The notes below the pieces were generated by a model, which was given only the letters and a program-made list of their open reading frames with translations, was not told the origin of the DNA and ran no database searches. Below, one piece after another: positions 46,791 to 58,526 of a stretch of 64,000 nt of DNA. Source of the stretch: Rhizophagus irregularis. Taxonomy: Eukaryota > Glomeromycota > Glomeromycetes > Glomerales > Glomeraceae. The number at the start of each line of letters is the position of its first letter. The stretch's first letter is position 1. The position numbers and the translations under genes were made by a program. The stretch spans positions 3,782,001-3,846,000 of the forward strand of contig NC_089432.1 of assembly GCF_026210795.1 (NCBI RefSeq), in the 5' to 3' direction.

Positions 46791-47394
46791 ATGGCAGCAA
46801 AACTCAATTTAATTTATGTAATTTATTCAATTGTTGAATAAGAAAGTAATAATTTTATTATAAAAGAAACTATTGGTATTATGAGCAAAGAAGATAATAC
46901 AACAATGAATTTAAAAATAATTGCCTTTTTTCCAAAAAAATTCATCAGTTTCAAAATGGATTCCTGATTTTGCATCTGGTGATGTAGTTAGGTTTACAGG
47001 AAAATTTATGTAAAAAAAAATAATACCCAATGAAAATAATTATTAATTCTTTTTTTTTAAAAAAAAAATAAAAGTAAAAATAAATTAGATGACAGCTAAT
47101 GCAGGTAATCATTTAAACCTTACAAAAGATAATCTTCTGATTAGTTCAATCTCTGTTTTTCTTATTGGTTACGTTATAAAACAAGTATAAGATAATGATG
47201 ATTTATTTAAAAGTATTAAACTTAATGTTAATGAATTTGTTAAAAAGGGAAATGTTGCTGACAAACTTAATATAAAATGTAGATACTTAAAAAAAGCAGA
47301 TGAGAGAATAAATAATAAAGTGAAAAAAATCTATAAACAGATTCTTTTTCTTAATATATTCTATATTATTACAAACAAAAACATAAAACCATAA
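46791..47394 (+). pseudogene. Decayed gene, possible OB-fold-like protein
   Basis: Begins MAAKLNLIYVIYSIVE then stop; continues in frame (ESNNFIIKETIGIMSKEDN.., MNLKIIAFFPKK). After a shift in an A-run it reads SVSKWIPDFASGDVVRFTGK, then TANAGNHLNLTKDNLL, an in-frame TAA, then DNDDLFKSIKLNVNEFVKKG and NVADKLNIKCRYLKKADER to TAA at 47392. The 'W.PDF..GDVV..TGKF' pattern recalls OB-fold nucleic-acid-binding modules, but that assignment is weak. At least two stops and one or more frameshifts make it non-functional. Confidence 0.5.
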
Positions 47395-47979
47395 CTTACA
47401 ATAAATAATATAACTGAAAAAATATTAAAGATCATGCCAACTTAATTCCTGACACCACCCTAGTTTTTAAATAAAGAATTTGGTTAATTTAAATTATAAG
47501 TAAATATCACATAAATATAATAGAGTTGAATAGGACTCCAGAAAATGCTTATATATGTAAGATACCAAGGTGCTTAGCCAACATAGAAAAATTTTATGAT
47601 GTAAGATTGTAAGAATTTTATAATGCTTAATTTTGAGAAAATTTTATACAATATAAGATAATTAAATTGCTTATTTTTGGTATTATTTTAAAATACTAAG
47701 AGTTTTTAATTGCATATTTATAGAACTTTTTAAAATGTTATATATTGAATTTATAATTAATTTTTATTTTATTTTCACTAACGGTGAGTACTACATTTCA
47801 CAATTTTATATAAATACATAAACAAAAATTTTTTTTTGATGAAAATTTCAGTTTTTTTTTTTCAATGTTTTATTAATTATCTTTCAATAGTATCTTTTTA
47901 ATTTTTATTAAACTCAGTATATTATTTTTAATATAAAATTACTATATTATACATGTTTATTTTGTTAAATAAAATTACT
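47395..47979. other. AT-rich intergenic stretch
   Basis: No feature supported. The right part merges into the repeat that follows. Confidence 0.35.
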
Positions 47980-48560
47980 GTAAATATGTTTTACTTTAAA
48001 ATATAATTTCACTACTCACCACTTTGGTTATATCAAATTATCTTTTATGCTTAAGTAAGGTTGTTCAGCAAGTTAAATCTACTTGTATTTTAATTTTCAT
48101 AAGTCTAAGTATGATATTTATATAGAAAAGCATATTTTTTATAACGGTAATAACTTTTAAATTTTTCACTTTTTCATTTATAACTTCAGAGCGTAATTAC
48201 ACCACTTCAGTCAAATGAAATCGACTTTCTAAATTAATTGAATGTTGTTCAGCAAGGTCGAAACTACTTATATATTAATTTTCATGAGTGTGGGTATAAT
48301 ACTTATGGAGAAAAGTGCATTTTTTATAACGGTACTAACTTCTGAATTTTTCATTTCTCCGTTTACAACTTCAGAGCGTAATTACACCCCTTTGGTCAAA
48401 TGAAATCGACTTTCTAAATTAATTGAAAGTTGTTCAGCAAGGTCGAAACTACCTACATATTAATGTTTATGGGTGTAAGTATAATACTTATGGAGAAATT
48501 TACATTTTTTGTAATAGTATTAATTTCAAATTTTTCTTTTACTGTTTATTAACTTTATTA
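47980..48560 (+). repeat. Tandem repeat of about 185 bp, inverted partner at 37.8 kb
   Basis: Three imperfect units begin near 48058, 48243 and 48428, each containing TTGTTCAGCAAG, AATTTTCATGAG-like and TTACACC..TCAAATGAAATCGAC segments. The reverse complement occurs at 37790-38140. Non-coding. Confidence 0.7.
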
Positions 48561-48730
48561 ATTGAATATTGTTAATCTATTTGTATATTATGTTTAGTTT
48601 AGCTTCACAATGTATTGATCATATTTAAAATTGGATTTAATAAAATATATTTAATTAATAAATATGTTTTATAAATTATATGTGTTATAATAAAAATTTA
48701 ATTAGGTTAAAAGATTGATTTGCTTATTTT

Positions 48731-49405
48731 TAGAATTCCGAATGGGTCAGGTCAGGTCAGGTTAATTGATAAACCTGACCTGAAATTTTTTTTCAGGTCA
48801 GATCAGGTCAGGTTATATCAGGTTGTCTGTTTGACCTGACCTGACCTGAAATCTGAAAAATTTCAGGGCTATTTTTATTAAAGTATTGAAAAAAAATGGT
48901 ACAAAACTTTTTTTTTAAATATAATATTATGAAAAAAAATGTTTTTACAACGTTTTTTATTAAAATATTGAAAAAAAATATTGCAAAACGTTTTTTTTAT
49001 ATAACATTATGAAAAAAATGTTTTCGCAACGTTATTATTGAAATATCAAAAAAAAAAACGGTATGAAATATTTTTTTAATATAATATTATAAAAAAAAAC
49101 GGTTTCTCTCAAAATATTGTGATTCAACATTTTTATATTAAAATCATATAAAAAAGTGAATCCCAATATCGCAACTCACTTTTATTATATAAAATCAATA
49201 TAAAAAAGTGAATTGCAATACCACAACTTACTTTTTTTATATAAAAAAGTGAATCGCAATACTGCAACTCACTTTTATTATATAGTCGAATCAATAGTTT
49301 CAGGTCAACAGGTCAATCAGGTCAGGTCAATCTTCATATCTGACCTGAATTTCAGGTCAGATCAGGTCAGGTTACCTGAATTTGGCTGACCTGTTCGGAG
49401 TTCTA
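48731..49405. mobile_element. hAT-type MITE with 8-bp target duplication CTTATTTT
   Basis: Ends TAGAATTCCGAATGGG and TGTTCGGAGTTCTA are inverted and flanked by CTTATTTT at 48723-48730 and 49406-49413. Subterminal clusters of CAGGTCAGGT in both orientations resemble transposase-binding arrays. The middle has two sets of internal repeats (AAATATTGAAAAAAAA type, and AAAAAAGTGAATCGCAA hairpins). No transposase is present. Confidence 0.9.
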
Positions 49406-49512
49406 CTTATTTTTATATAATTTTCAAGGTTAGATATCAACAATGCTTAGCGATCATAGTAAAAACCACTAGTCAAAAACCAATATATCGGGTAGCAGAT
49501 ATGTATCAGATA

Positions 49513-51172
49513 CACTCCCGCGCCAAAAGTTTAGGACCACCCAATAAATTTTTAAAAAAATGGTTTTTTTTAACCAACTAATATTTTAATAAACTATAAA
49601 AAGTAATTTATAATTACTTTAATGGATAAAGAACAATTTTTTATTATTAGTTAAAAATGTAAAAATAAATTATCGGTAATTTAGTTATCCAGCATTTCGC
49701 AAAGTCACGTGACTAATGTTTACATCACGTGATTTTTTGTGATGAAGGAAAAAAATTCGTAAAATGAATAAAATATAAAAACTTTTTATTAAACCTCTTG
49801 TTATGTATAATAAAAAAAAAAATTCTGGTCCATAACTTCACAAAATTAAAAGTTAAGATAATGAAAAAAAATTTTAATAAAAAATGCTTAATTTTTGGTA
49901 AAAATGTAAACAAAAAAACCAATTTACCGAAACTAACTTTATAAAAATATAATTAAAACATTCCTCAATATCTTGTGGGATATCCACGAGCTTTTATAAC
50001 TGCCTCAATTCTACGGTTCATGCTCTCCACAAGCTTTTGGTAGACCTCACATGAAATTTCTGACCAACATTCTTGAAGAAGTTCCTCCAATTCTCCTAAA
50101 TTTTTAGGATGATTTTGCTTTGCTCTTATACGCCTCTCAAGCTCATCCCAAAGATGCTCAATGGGATTGAAAGGTTCGGCTCTGCCCCGGCCATGATAGC
50201 AAATTTATTCCCATTTCTTCACAGAACTCTCTTGTTCTTGCACTTGTATGAATCGGTGCATTATCTTGTTGGAACAAATAATCACCATTTTCTTCTTCAA
50301 ATCTTTCCAAGAAAGGGATCACGTGATAGCCAAGTATCTCTTCTATATACCTTTGACTATTAACTCGACCATCAATTCTTACCAAAGGGCCCAATCCAAA
50401 CCATGTAAAACACCCCCACATCATGACTCCACCTCCACCATGCTTCATGGTTGGAACAAGGTAATTAATATCATATTTTTCTTTTGAAGACGCCAAACCC
50501 GAATTTTTCCATCATTCTGGAACATAGTAAATCGAGACTCATCACTCCATACAATTTTTTTCCAATCATTTATAGTCCATAAGCGTCTTTCACGAGCCCA
50601 ATTTAAGCGTATTTTTCGATTACACTCACTAACACAGGGTTTTCTTAAGGCTGCACAACTATTATATCCCATTCCATACAATGTTCGTTGTATGGTGCGC
50701 CTACCTACATCATTTCCAGTGGATTCCATAAAAATTTTTCTAATTTTTTCTTCAGGTTCACGTCGGTTTTTATTAATAATAGCTTTAAGATGCCGTTTAT
50801 CCCGTTCAGTTAGTTTCTTAGGACAACCACTTCTGGGAGCGACAGTAACAGCACCAGTTTCACGATATTTTGCTATTATATTATGAATTGTAGTTTTTCC
50901 ATAGCCTGTTTTATTTGAAATAGCTCTTTCTGAATCACCGGCTTCATAAAAACCGATAACTTTTCCACGTTCAAAATCCGTTAGTTCTCTTTTTTTAACC
51001 ATTTTGCTTTTAAACAAAAAAAAAAGCTGCTAAAATTTTGTGTAATTATCATTACTAATCAATAAATAACGTAAATAGTTTTTATTTATGTTACACAAAT
51101 GCGTAATTATTACTGTTTAGGTGTTGTTTATGGCGATCATAAAGGTGGTCCTAAACTTTTGGCGCGGGAGTG
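49513..51172 (-). mobile_element. Tc1-like DNA transposon, 1660 bp
   Basis: Terminal inverted repeats CACTCCCGCGCCAAAAGT then TTAGGACCACC at 49513 and the complement ending GGCGCGGGAGTG at 51172. TA target duplication is present on both sides (49511-49512, 51173-51174). It encodes one transposase (minus strand) with two frameshifts, so this copy is defective, though the ends are intact and could be mobilised in trans. It interrupts the palindromic repeat and is therefore younger than it. Confidence 0.95.
49965..51017 (-). pseudogene. Tc1/mariner transposase (DD34E), frameshifted
   Basis: Three open pieces in order make a full-length transposase of about 345 residues. 51017-50470: N-terminal paired helix-turn-helix domains (ELTDFERGKVIGFYEAGDSE, AVTVAPRSGCPKKLTERD) to WSDESRF with the first catalytic Asp. 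50480-50165: YDINYLVPTMKHGGGGVMMW, and DYLFQQDNAPIHT with the second Asp. To 49965: NPIEHLWDELERRIRAKQNH with the Glu, ending IKARGYPTRY. The second Asp to Glu spacing is 34 residues (DD34E), typical of Tc1. The first break is a lost A in the AAAGAAAAA tract near 50484; the second is near SPDLNP, around 50180. An alternative start at 51002 (MVKKREL) is equally plausible. Confidence 0.92.
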
Positions 51173-51654
51173 TATGTACCTGATATGTGTAGTATTAATG
51201 CAGAAAATCGGGCACCTGATATGTGTAAGATATGTGTAAATATATATATCGTATACGTATCGGGTACCGATATGTATATGATATGTAAATGATATGTATA
51301 TGATATATATATTTACACATATCTTACACATATCGGGTACCCAATTTTCTGCATTAATACTACACATATCGGGTACATATCTGATACATATCTGCTACCC
51401 GATATACCACTGGTCAAAATCAATTCTATCGGGTACATATCAGGCACCTATATATCGGTGGCTAATCAGATAAATATCGGGTATTTTTACATATCGGGTA
51501 CCCGATAGCTAAGCTATTAGTCACTGATATTGTATATCGGGCATTGATCTATCTTACACATATCAGGTACCCGATATGTAAATTTTAATACGTAAGATTT
51601 TTATTTTGTACAACGTACTGTATTATATATAATCCGTTTCAACTAAAATTTTTT

Positions 51655-54600
51655 ATTTAAATTCATTTTTTAGATAATTTTTATAAATAATTTTCTAAGA
51701 AATTTTAAAAGTCCATTTGAATAATATTTAATAGGAATTTTATTTAAGAAACTTTTAGATAGATTTTTTTGAGAAATTTTTTAAGAGTCCGTTTGGAAAA
51801 ATTATTTTTTTAACTAAGAGGATCATTTAAAGCATTTTTGATAGAGAATTTTCTAAAGATTTGTTTGGAGAGATTATTTTTGAGAATTTTTTAACTAAAG
51901 GGACCGTTTGGAACATTTTTTGATAGAGAATTTTCTAAGAATTCATTTGGGAAATGGTTTTTTGAGAATTTTTTTAACTAAAAGGATCATTTGGGCATTT
52001 TTTGATTGAGAATTTTCTAAGAGTTCGTTTAGGGAAATTATTTTTTGAATTTTTTAATTAAGGGGATCGTTTAGGGCATTTTTTGATTGAGAATTTTCTA
52101 AGAGTTCGTTTAGAGAGATTATTTTTGAGAATTTTTTAACCAAAGGGACCGTTGGAATATTTTTTGATAGAGAATTTTTTTGATAGAGAATTTTCTAAAA
52201 GTTTGTTTGGAAAAATTATTTTTTGAGAATTTTTTAACTGAAGGTATCATTTGATAGAGAAATTTCTAAGAGTTCGTTTAGGAAAATTATTTTTTGTATT
52301 TTTTAATTAAGGGGATCGCTTAGGACATTTTTGATAGATAATTTTCTAATAATTCGTTTGGAGAGATTGTTTTTGAGAATTTTTTAATTAAAGGGAACGT
52401 TTGGAACATTTTTGATAGAGAATTTTCTAAGAATTTGTTTGGGAAATAGGGTTTCAAGAATTTTTTAACTAAAAAGATCATTTAGGGCATTTTTTGATTG
52501 AGAATTTTCTAAGAGTTCGTTTAGGGAAATTATTTTTTGAATTTTTTAATTAAGGGGATCGTTTAGGGCATTTTTTGATTGAGAATTTTCTGAGTTCGTT
52601 TAGGGAAATTATTTTTTGAATTTTTTAATTAAGGGGATCGTTTAGGGCATTTTTTGATTGAGAATTTTCTAAGAGTTCATTTAGGGAGATTATTTTTGAG
52701 AATTTTTTAACCAAAGGGACCATTGGAACATTTTTTGATAGAGAATTTTCTAAGAGTTTGTTTGGAAAAATTATTTTTTGAGAATTTTTTAACTGAAGGT
52801 ATCATTTGATAGAGAAATTTCTAAAAGTTCATTTAGGAAAATTATTTTTTGTATTTTTTAATTAAAGGGATCGCTTAGGGCATTTTTGATAAAGAATTTT
52901 CTAATGATTCGTTTGGAGAGATTGTTTTTGAGAATTTTTTAACTAAAGGGAATGTTTGGAACATTTTTGATAGAGAATTTTCTAAGAATTCGTTTAGAAA
53001 ATGGTTTTTCGAGAATTTTTTAACTAAAAGGATTATTTAGGGCATTTTTTGATTGAGAATTTTCTAAGAGTTCGTTTAGGGAAATTATTTTTTGTATTTT
53101 TTAATTAAGGGGATTGTTTAGGGCATTTTTTGATAGAGAATTTTCTAAGGATTCATTTGGAGAGATTATTTTTGAGAATTTTTAAGAGTTTGTTTGGGAA
53201 ATGGTTTTTTGAGAATTTTTTAACTTAAAGGATCATTTAGAGCATTTTTGATTGAGAATTTTCTAAGAATTCGTTTAGGGAGATTATTTTTTGTATTTTT
53301 TAATTAAGGGGATCGCTTAGGGTATTTTTGATAGAGAATTTTCTAAGAATTTGTTTGGAAAATGGTTTTTTGAGAATTTTTTAACTAAAAGGATCATTTA
53401 GGGCATTTTTGATAGAGAATTTTCTAAGAGTTCGTTTGGGGAAATTATTTTTTGAATTTTTTAATTAAGGGGATCGTTTAGGGCATTTTTTGATAGAGAA
53501 TTTTCTAATGATTCGTTTGGAGAGATTATTTTTGAGAATTTTTAAGAGTTTGTTTGGGAAATGGTTTTTTGAGAATTTTTTAACTTAAAGGATCATTTAG
53601 AGCATTTTTGATTGAGAATTTTCTAAGAGTTCGTTTAGGGAGATTATTTTTTGTATTTTTTAATTAAGGGGATCGCTTAGGGCATTTTTGATAGAGAATT
53701 TTCTAATGATTCATTTGAAGAGATTGTTTTTGAGAATTTTTTAACTAAAGGGAACGTTTGGAACATTTTTGATAGAGAATTTTCTAAGAATTTGTTTGGG
53801 AAATGGTTTTTTGAGAATTTTTTAACTAAAAGGATCATTTAGGGCATTTTTGATAGAGAATTTTCTAAGAGTTCGTTTGGAGAAATTATTTTTTGAATTT
53901 TTTAATTAAGGGGATCGTTTAGGGCATTTTTTGATAGAGAATTTTCTAATGATTCGTTTGGAGAGATTATTTTTGAGAATTTTTAAGAGTTTGTTTGGGA
54001 AATGGTTTTTTGAGAATTTTTTAACTTAAAGAATCATTTAAAGCATTTTTGATTGAGAATTTTCTAAGAGTTCGTTTAGGGAGATTATTTTTTGTATTTT
54101 TTAATTAAGGGGATCGCTTAGGGCATTTTTGATAGAGAATTTTCTAATGATTCGTTTGGAGAGATTGTTTTTGAGAATTTTTTAACTAAAGGGAACGTTT
54201 GGAATATTTTTGATAGAGAATTTTCTAAGAATTTGTTTGGGAAATGGTTTTTTAAGAATTTTTTAACTAAAAGGATCATTTAGGGCATTTTTGATAGAGA
54301 ATTTTCTAAGAGTTCGTTTGGGGAAATTATTTTTTGTATTTTTTAATTAAGGGGATCACTTAGGGCATTTTTGATAGAAAATTTTCTAATGATTCGTTTG
54401 AAGAGATTGTTTTTGGGAATTTTTTAACTAAAGGGAACGTTTGGAACATTTTTGATAGAAAATTTTAAGAATTTGTTTGGGAAATAGTTTTTTGAGAATT
54501 TTTTAACTAAAGGATAATTTAGGGTATTTTTGATAGAGAATTTTCTAAGAGTTCGTTTAGGGAAATTATTTTTTGTATTTTTTAATTAAGGAGATCGTTT

Positions 54601-55565
54601 AAGGCATTTTTTGATTGAGAATTTTCTAAGAGTTCGTTTAGGGAAATTATTTTTGTATTTTTTAATTAAGGGGATCGCTTAGGGCATTTTTGATAGAGAA
54701 TTTTCTAATGATTCATTTGGAGAGATTGTTTTTGAGAATTTTTTAACTAAAGGGAACGTTTGGAACATTTTTGATAGAGAATTTTCTAAGAATTTGTTTG
54801 GGAAATGGTTTTTCGAAAATTTTTTAACTAAAAGGATTATTTAGGGCATTTTTTGATTGAGAATTTTCTAAGAGTTCGTTTAGGGAAATTATTTTTTGAA
54901 TTTTTTAATTAAGGGGATCGTTTAGGGCATTTTTTGATAGAGAATTTTCTAAGGATTCGTTTGGAAAGATTATTTTTGAGAATTTTTTAACTAAAGGGAA
55001 CGTTTGGAACATTTTTGATAGTGAATTTTCTAAGAGTTCGTTTGGGAAATAGTTTTTTGAGAATTTTTTAATTAAAAGGATCATTTTTAGGGCATTTTTT
55101 GATAGAGAATTTTCTAAGGATTCATTTGGGGAGATTATTTTGAGAATTTTTTAACCAAGGGATCGTTTGAAACATTTTTGAGAGAATTTTCTAAGAGTTC
55201 GTTTGGGGAGATTATTTTTAAGAATTTTTTAACCAAAGGGATCGTTTGGGACATTTTTTGACAGAAAATTTCTAGGAGTTCATTTGGGGAAATTATTTTT
55301 TGGGATTTTTTTAACTAAAGGGATCATTTAGGACATTTTATTTTTAATAAAGAAATTTCTAAGAATTCATTTGGAAGATTTTTTGAGATTTTTTTAATAA
55401 ATCTTCTAAGGGTTCATTTGAAGAAATTTTTTAAAAAAGTTTTTTAACTAGAAGGGTCATTTCAAATATTTTTTTGATGAGAAATTTTCTAAAGGTTCAT
55501 TTGGAAAGATTTTTTTTTTTGATAATTTTTTTAATCGAAAGGGTCATTTGGATTGAGAAATTTTT
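51655..55565. repeat. Satellite of about 80-bp units, 3.9 kb, with higher-order pattern
   Basis: About 47 units built on GAGAATTTTCTAAGAGTTCG, TTTGGGGAAATTATTTTTTG and ATTTTTTAACTAAAGGGATC. The period is about 80-83 bp (measured 82 bp between 51840 and 51922). Three recurring variants follow each other in order: A ('AAGAGTTCG..TTAATTAAGGGGATCG'), B ('AATGATTCG..GGGAACG') and C ('AAGAATTTG..AAATGGTTTTTT'), giving a composite period of about 240 bp in the 52.2-55.0-kb part. Units at both edges are more diverged. No frame stays open. Confidence 0.9.
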
Positions 55566-56394
55566 GTTTTACGACGTAATTTTACCAAATTTAATTATAA
55601 ATGTATTCAGGCTATAAAATAACATGTGGTAAGTTACATTACGTAATATTGTTATCATGTGATCACATGATTTAAATATTTACATTTCGCATTTTTGTTT
55701 ATCTTATTAAAACCTTTTCTTCGTTCTCAATTTTTTTTTACTTAAAAACACAATTTTTTATCTATTTAATATATCCAGAAATACATATTTTTATTATTTG
55801 TTATATCTAGAAATGCATAAAAAGGTATATATTACTAATATTTCTTTTCTTTATTAATGTTTTTCTACCATTTTTTTTTCGTTTCTTTCTTTTCTTTTAC
55901 TAATACTCCTACTAATATATTTTTTATTATTTTTTTCTACTATATTAACATTTTTACTATTTAATATTTTCTATTAATATTATATTACTACTGATATACG
56001 TTCTCTTTCTACTAACATTTTTTATTCTACTAACTTTTTCTTTCTGCTAATGTTTCTACTAATATTTTCTATATTTATATATCTATACTAATATTTTTTA
56101 ATAACATTCTCTTTTCTCTTACTAATATATTTATCATTAATACTTCTTTTAAATAATCAAACAGGTATAAGCAAATAAGTGATTTTATTTTTATGCTACT
56201 TTTAGTAGAAGTTATATATTATATATATTTATTCAAGTATTCAAGTATAATTAGTATAATTGTTTTTTTTTAATTAAAAAGTGTAAATAAATTTAAATTG
56301 TAATAAAGTTTTGAATTAAAATTAAAAAAAATATATAAATTATGATTGCATTTTATAATTTTTTTGCCTGAATTAAATTATAAATCTACTAGTA
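55566..56394. other. T-rich low-complexity region
   Basis: Degenerate TACTAATATTTTT and TTTCT-rich runs; no gene or sharply bounded repeat. Confidence 0.4.
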
Positions 56395-56690
56395 TTAATA
56401 CGAAATCATTATCCTATATCTATCCGTCTGATATCTGTATGATATCTGTATGATATCTATATGATATATATCATAATATATCGGGTACCCAATAAGTCTA
56501 TTTAACTACCCGATATGTGTAAGATGTATATGTGATATGTACATGATGTGTCACCGGTTTTCTACATTTCTACTACACATATCGGGTACCTGATATGTGT
56601 AGCATTGTTAAATATCATACACATATATCACATATATTGTACACATATCAGGTACCCGATAGGTACCCGATAGTATTAATTTTGACCAGT
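56395..56690. repeat. ATATCGGGTACCCGAT-type repeat cluster
   Basis: Many copies of (T)ATCGGGTACC, GATATGTGTA and their complements form an imperfect palindrome. It is of the same family as the element at 49.47-51.6 kb, so the satellite is bracketed by two members. Confidence 0.65.
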
Positions 56691-56692
56691 GT

Positions 56693-57290
56693 ACAGTCAA
56701 CTCTCTTTATAGTCACACATATGGGACAGTCCATATTTGGTGATTATGAGCAAACAGTCTTATGACTTTATCTTTTATTATAAAATTTAAACGAAAAGTA
56801 CAATGATCAAATTGAACAATATTACAAAATATAGAAAATTAAACAAAAAATAAAAAGAACTAGCTTCACGATTCATACAAGTAAAGAAATCTAAACAAAA
56901 TAAAATTAAGTAAAGAAAAACTAAACTATTACAGAAATGCATACCCCATCTTTACCTGAAGGCCAGTGTGAGTCAACTATCAAGCATGTCCTAAGATCCA
57001 ATCCATTACCAAAAAGAAATCCTAAGTAGAGGCTGAACTGTTAAGCGGCACCAAAAATCCAAATGTGAAATCTAAGATTCTCACGGATTATATAAGAGGA
57101 AACCCAAGAAACCCAGGAATCCAAGGAAACTGTCGCCAAGGAAGGTGTCAAAGAGTCAAAAGGAATGTTAGAGGAGGGACACAGGTTGAAGGGGCACCAT
57201 TGTCCAAAATTCAAAAAATGCAAATTCCCCATTTTTCTGGAAAATGGTGGAAAATTGTGGAAAATGCTACATTACGCTGAGCAATTTTTT
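56693..57290 (-). mobile_element. Possible truncated pogo-like element end
   Basis: CAGTCAACTCTCTTTATAGT at 56695 resembles pogo-type terminal repeats. No matching end is found to the right within the window's next few kb. On the minus strand 57041-57232 is open (63 codons ending ..ENLRFHIWIFGAA) and less AT-rich, possibly the last piece of a transposase. A plus-strand frame overlaps it. Low confidence. Confidence 0.35.
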
Positions 57291-57795
57291 GGAATAATAT
57301 TGTTACAACATTGTCCGATTTAGCAAATCTTATGAAATTTTGGGAAAATGCTACATTACACCTCAAATGTAACATTTCGTAACATTGTTATAACATTGTC
57401 AATTAAATCAAATTTTGCTTTTTTTTTGTCAAATGGTGCATTTTTATAAAAATTCCGCATTTTGCCACCAATGTAATATCATTGTAACAACATTTCATAA
57501 CATTGTTATAACATTGTCAATTAAAATCAAATTTTGCTTTTTTTTTGTCAAATATTCCGATTTTCTGCCAAATGGTACATTTTTATGAAAATTCCGCATT
57601 TTGCCACCAATGTAATATCATTGTAACAACATTTCATAACATTGTTATAACATTGTCAATTAAAATCAAATTTTGCTTTTTTTTTGTCAAATATTCTGAT
57701 TTTCTGCCAAATGGTATATTTTTTATGAAAATTCCGCATTTTTTAGCAAATTTTATGCAAATTTCATGTTTTTTTGGTCAAATGTTACATTTTTC
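57291..57795. repeat. Tandem repeat of about 120-148-bp units
   Basis: Units share AACATTGTTATAACATTGTC, AAATCAAATTTTGC, TTTTTTTTGTCAAAT and GAAAATTCCGCATTTTGCC. Three recognisable copies start near 57378, 57502 and 57638, with weaker material at both sides. An open plus-strand frame across it is a by-product. Confidence 0.7.
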
Positions 57796-58327
57796 CACAG
57801 GTCGAAAAGTGAAAAATCAGGCATCAATCAGTCACCAATCGGTCACCAATCAGGTACCTGATTGGTGACCGATTGGTGCCTGATTGGCATTTTCGCCAAA
57901 TACCAAATCACCAATCAGGCAGTTTGCTAACTTTTGATCCAGTGATCAGAAAAAGATGAAATATAGCTCATTGGAATCGTCTCAACAAGACGAATCTAAT
58001 GGTAGTAAAATCGCATCTTTAGGATTAATACTTGATGAGAAATTAAGTAAAATATAAAAATGAAAATGTATTATTTATATTTTATTTAATATTTTATTAA
58101 CTATCAATCCTAGAGATGCGATTTTACTACCATTAGATTCGTCTTGTTGAGACGATTCCAATGAGCTATATTTCATCTTTTTCTGATCACTGGATCAAAA
58201 GTTAGTAAACTGCCTGATTGGTGACTCGTATTTCTTAAACGAAAATATAATCAGGCACCAATCAGTCACCAATCAGCTACCTGATTGGTGACCGATTGGT
58301 GCCTGATTTTTCACTTTTTGACCTGTG
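57796..58327. mobile_element. CACTA-type foldback MITE with TTC target duplication
   Basis: Ends CACAGGTCGAAAAGTG and CACTTTTTGACCTGTG are inverted and flanked by TTC on each side (57793-57795, 58328-58330). CAC..GTG ends with a 3-bp duplication fit the CACTA/EnSpm superfamily. Subterminal CACCAATCAGG/CCTGATTGGTG repeats occur in both orientations. A second, inner inverted pair of more than 110 bp (57905-58030 with 58105-58215, for example CAGTGATCAGAAAAAGATG) lets almost the whole element fold. Non-coding. Confidence 0.85.
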
Positions 58328-58526
58328 TTCGTTAGAATGTTATTTTTTTTCGACACTTTTTTTGCAAAATGTACATTTGTTGACATTTTCTAGAAAGATG
58401 TAACATTTTATCAAAAAATTAGATCATTTACTAAAAAAATGCGACATTATTTACTGAATATTGAATAATTTGATATAATAATCGGATAATTTCGCAAAAA
58501 AAAAAAAATTATTTATTATGGTAAAT
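58328..58526. other. Short spacer
   Basis: AT-rich 200 bp between the CACTA MITE and the transposase pseudogene; it contains ATGTAACATTTT-type pieces of the adjacent repeats. Confidence 0.3.

Larger units (their letters stand above)
49470..51420. repeat. Palindromic ATATCGGGTACC-type element split by a Tc1 insertion
   Basis: Removing 49513-51172 joins a left arm (49480-49512 plus 51173-51245) whose reverse complement is found at about 51305-51405. Shared blocks are ATATCGGGTAGCAGATATG, GATATGTGTAGTATTAATGC and GATATGTGTAAGATATGTG. The outer flank GACCAGTGGTATATCGGG also recurs loosely. More fragments of this family follow at 51420-51600 and 56395-56690. Confidence 0.7.
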
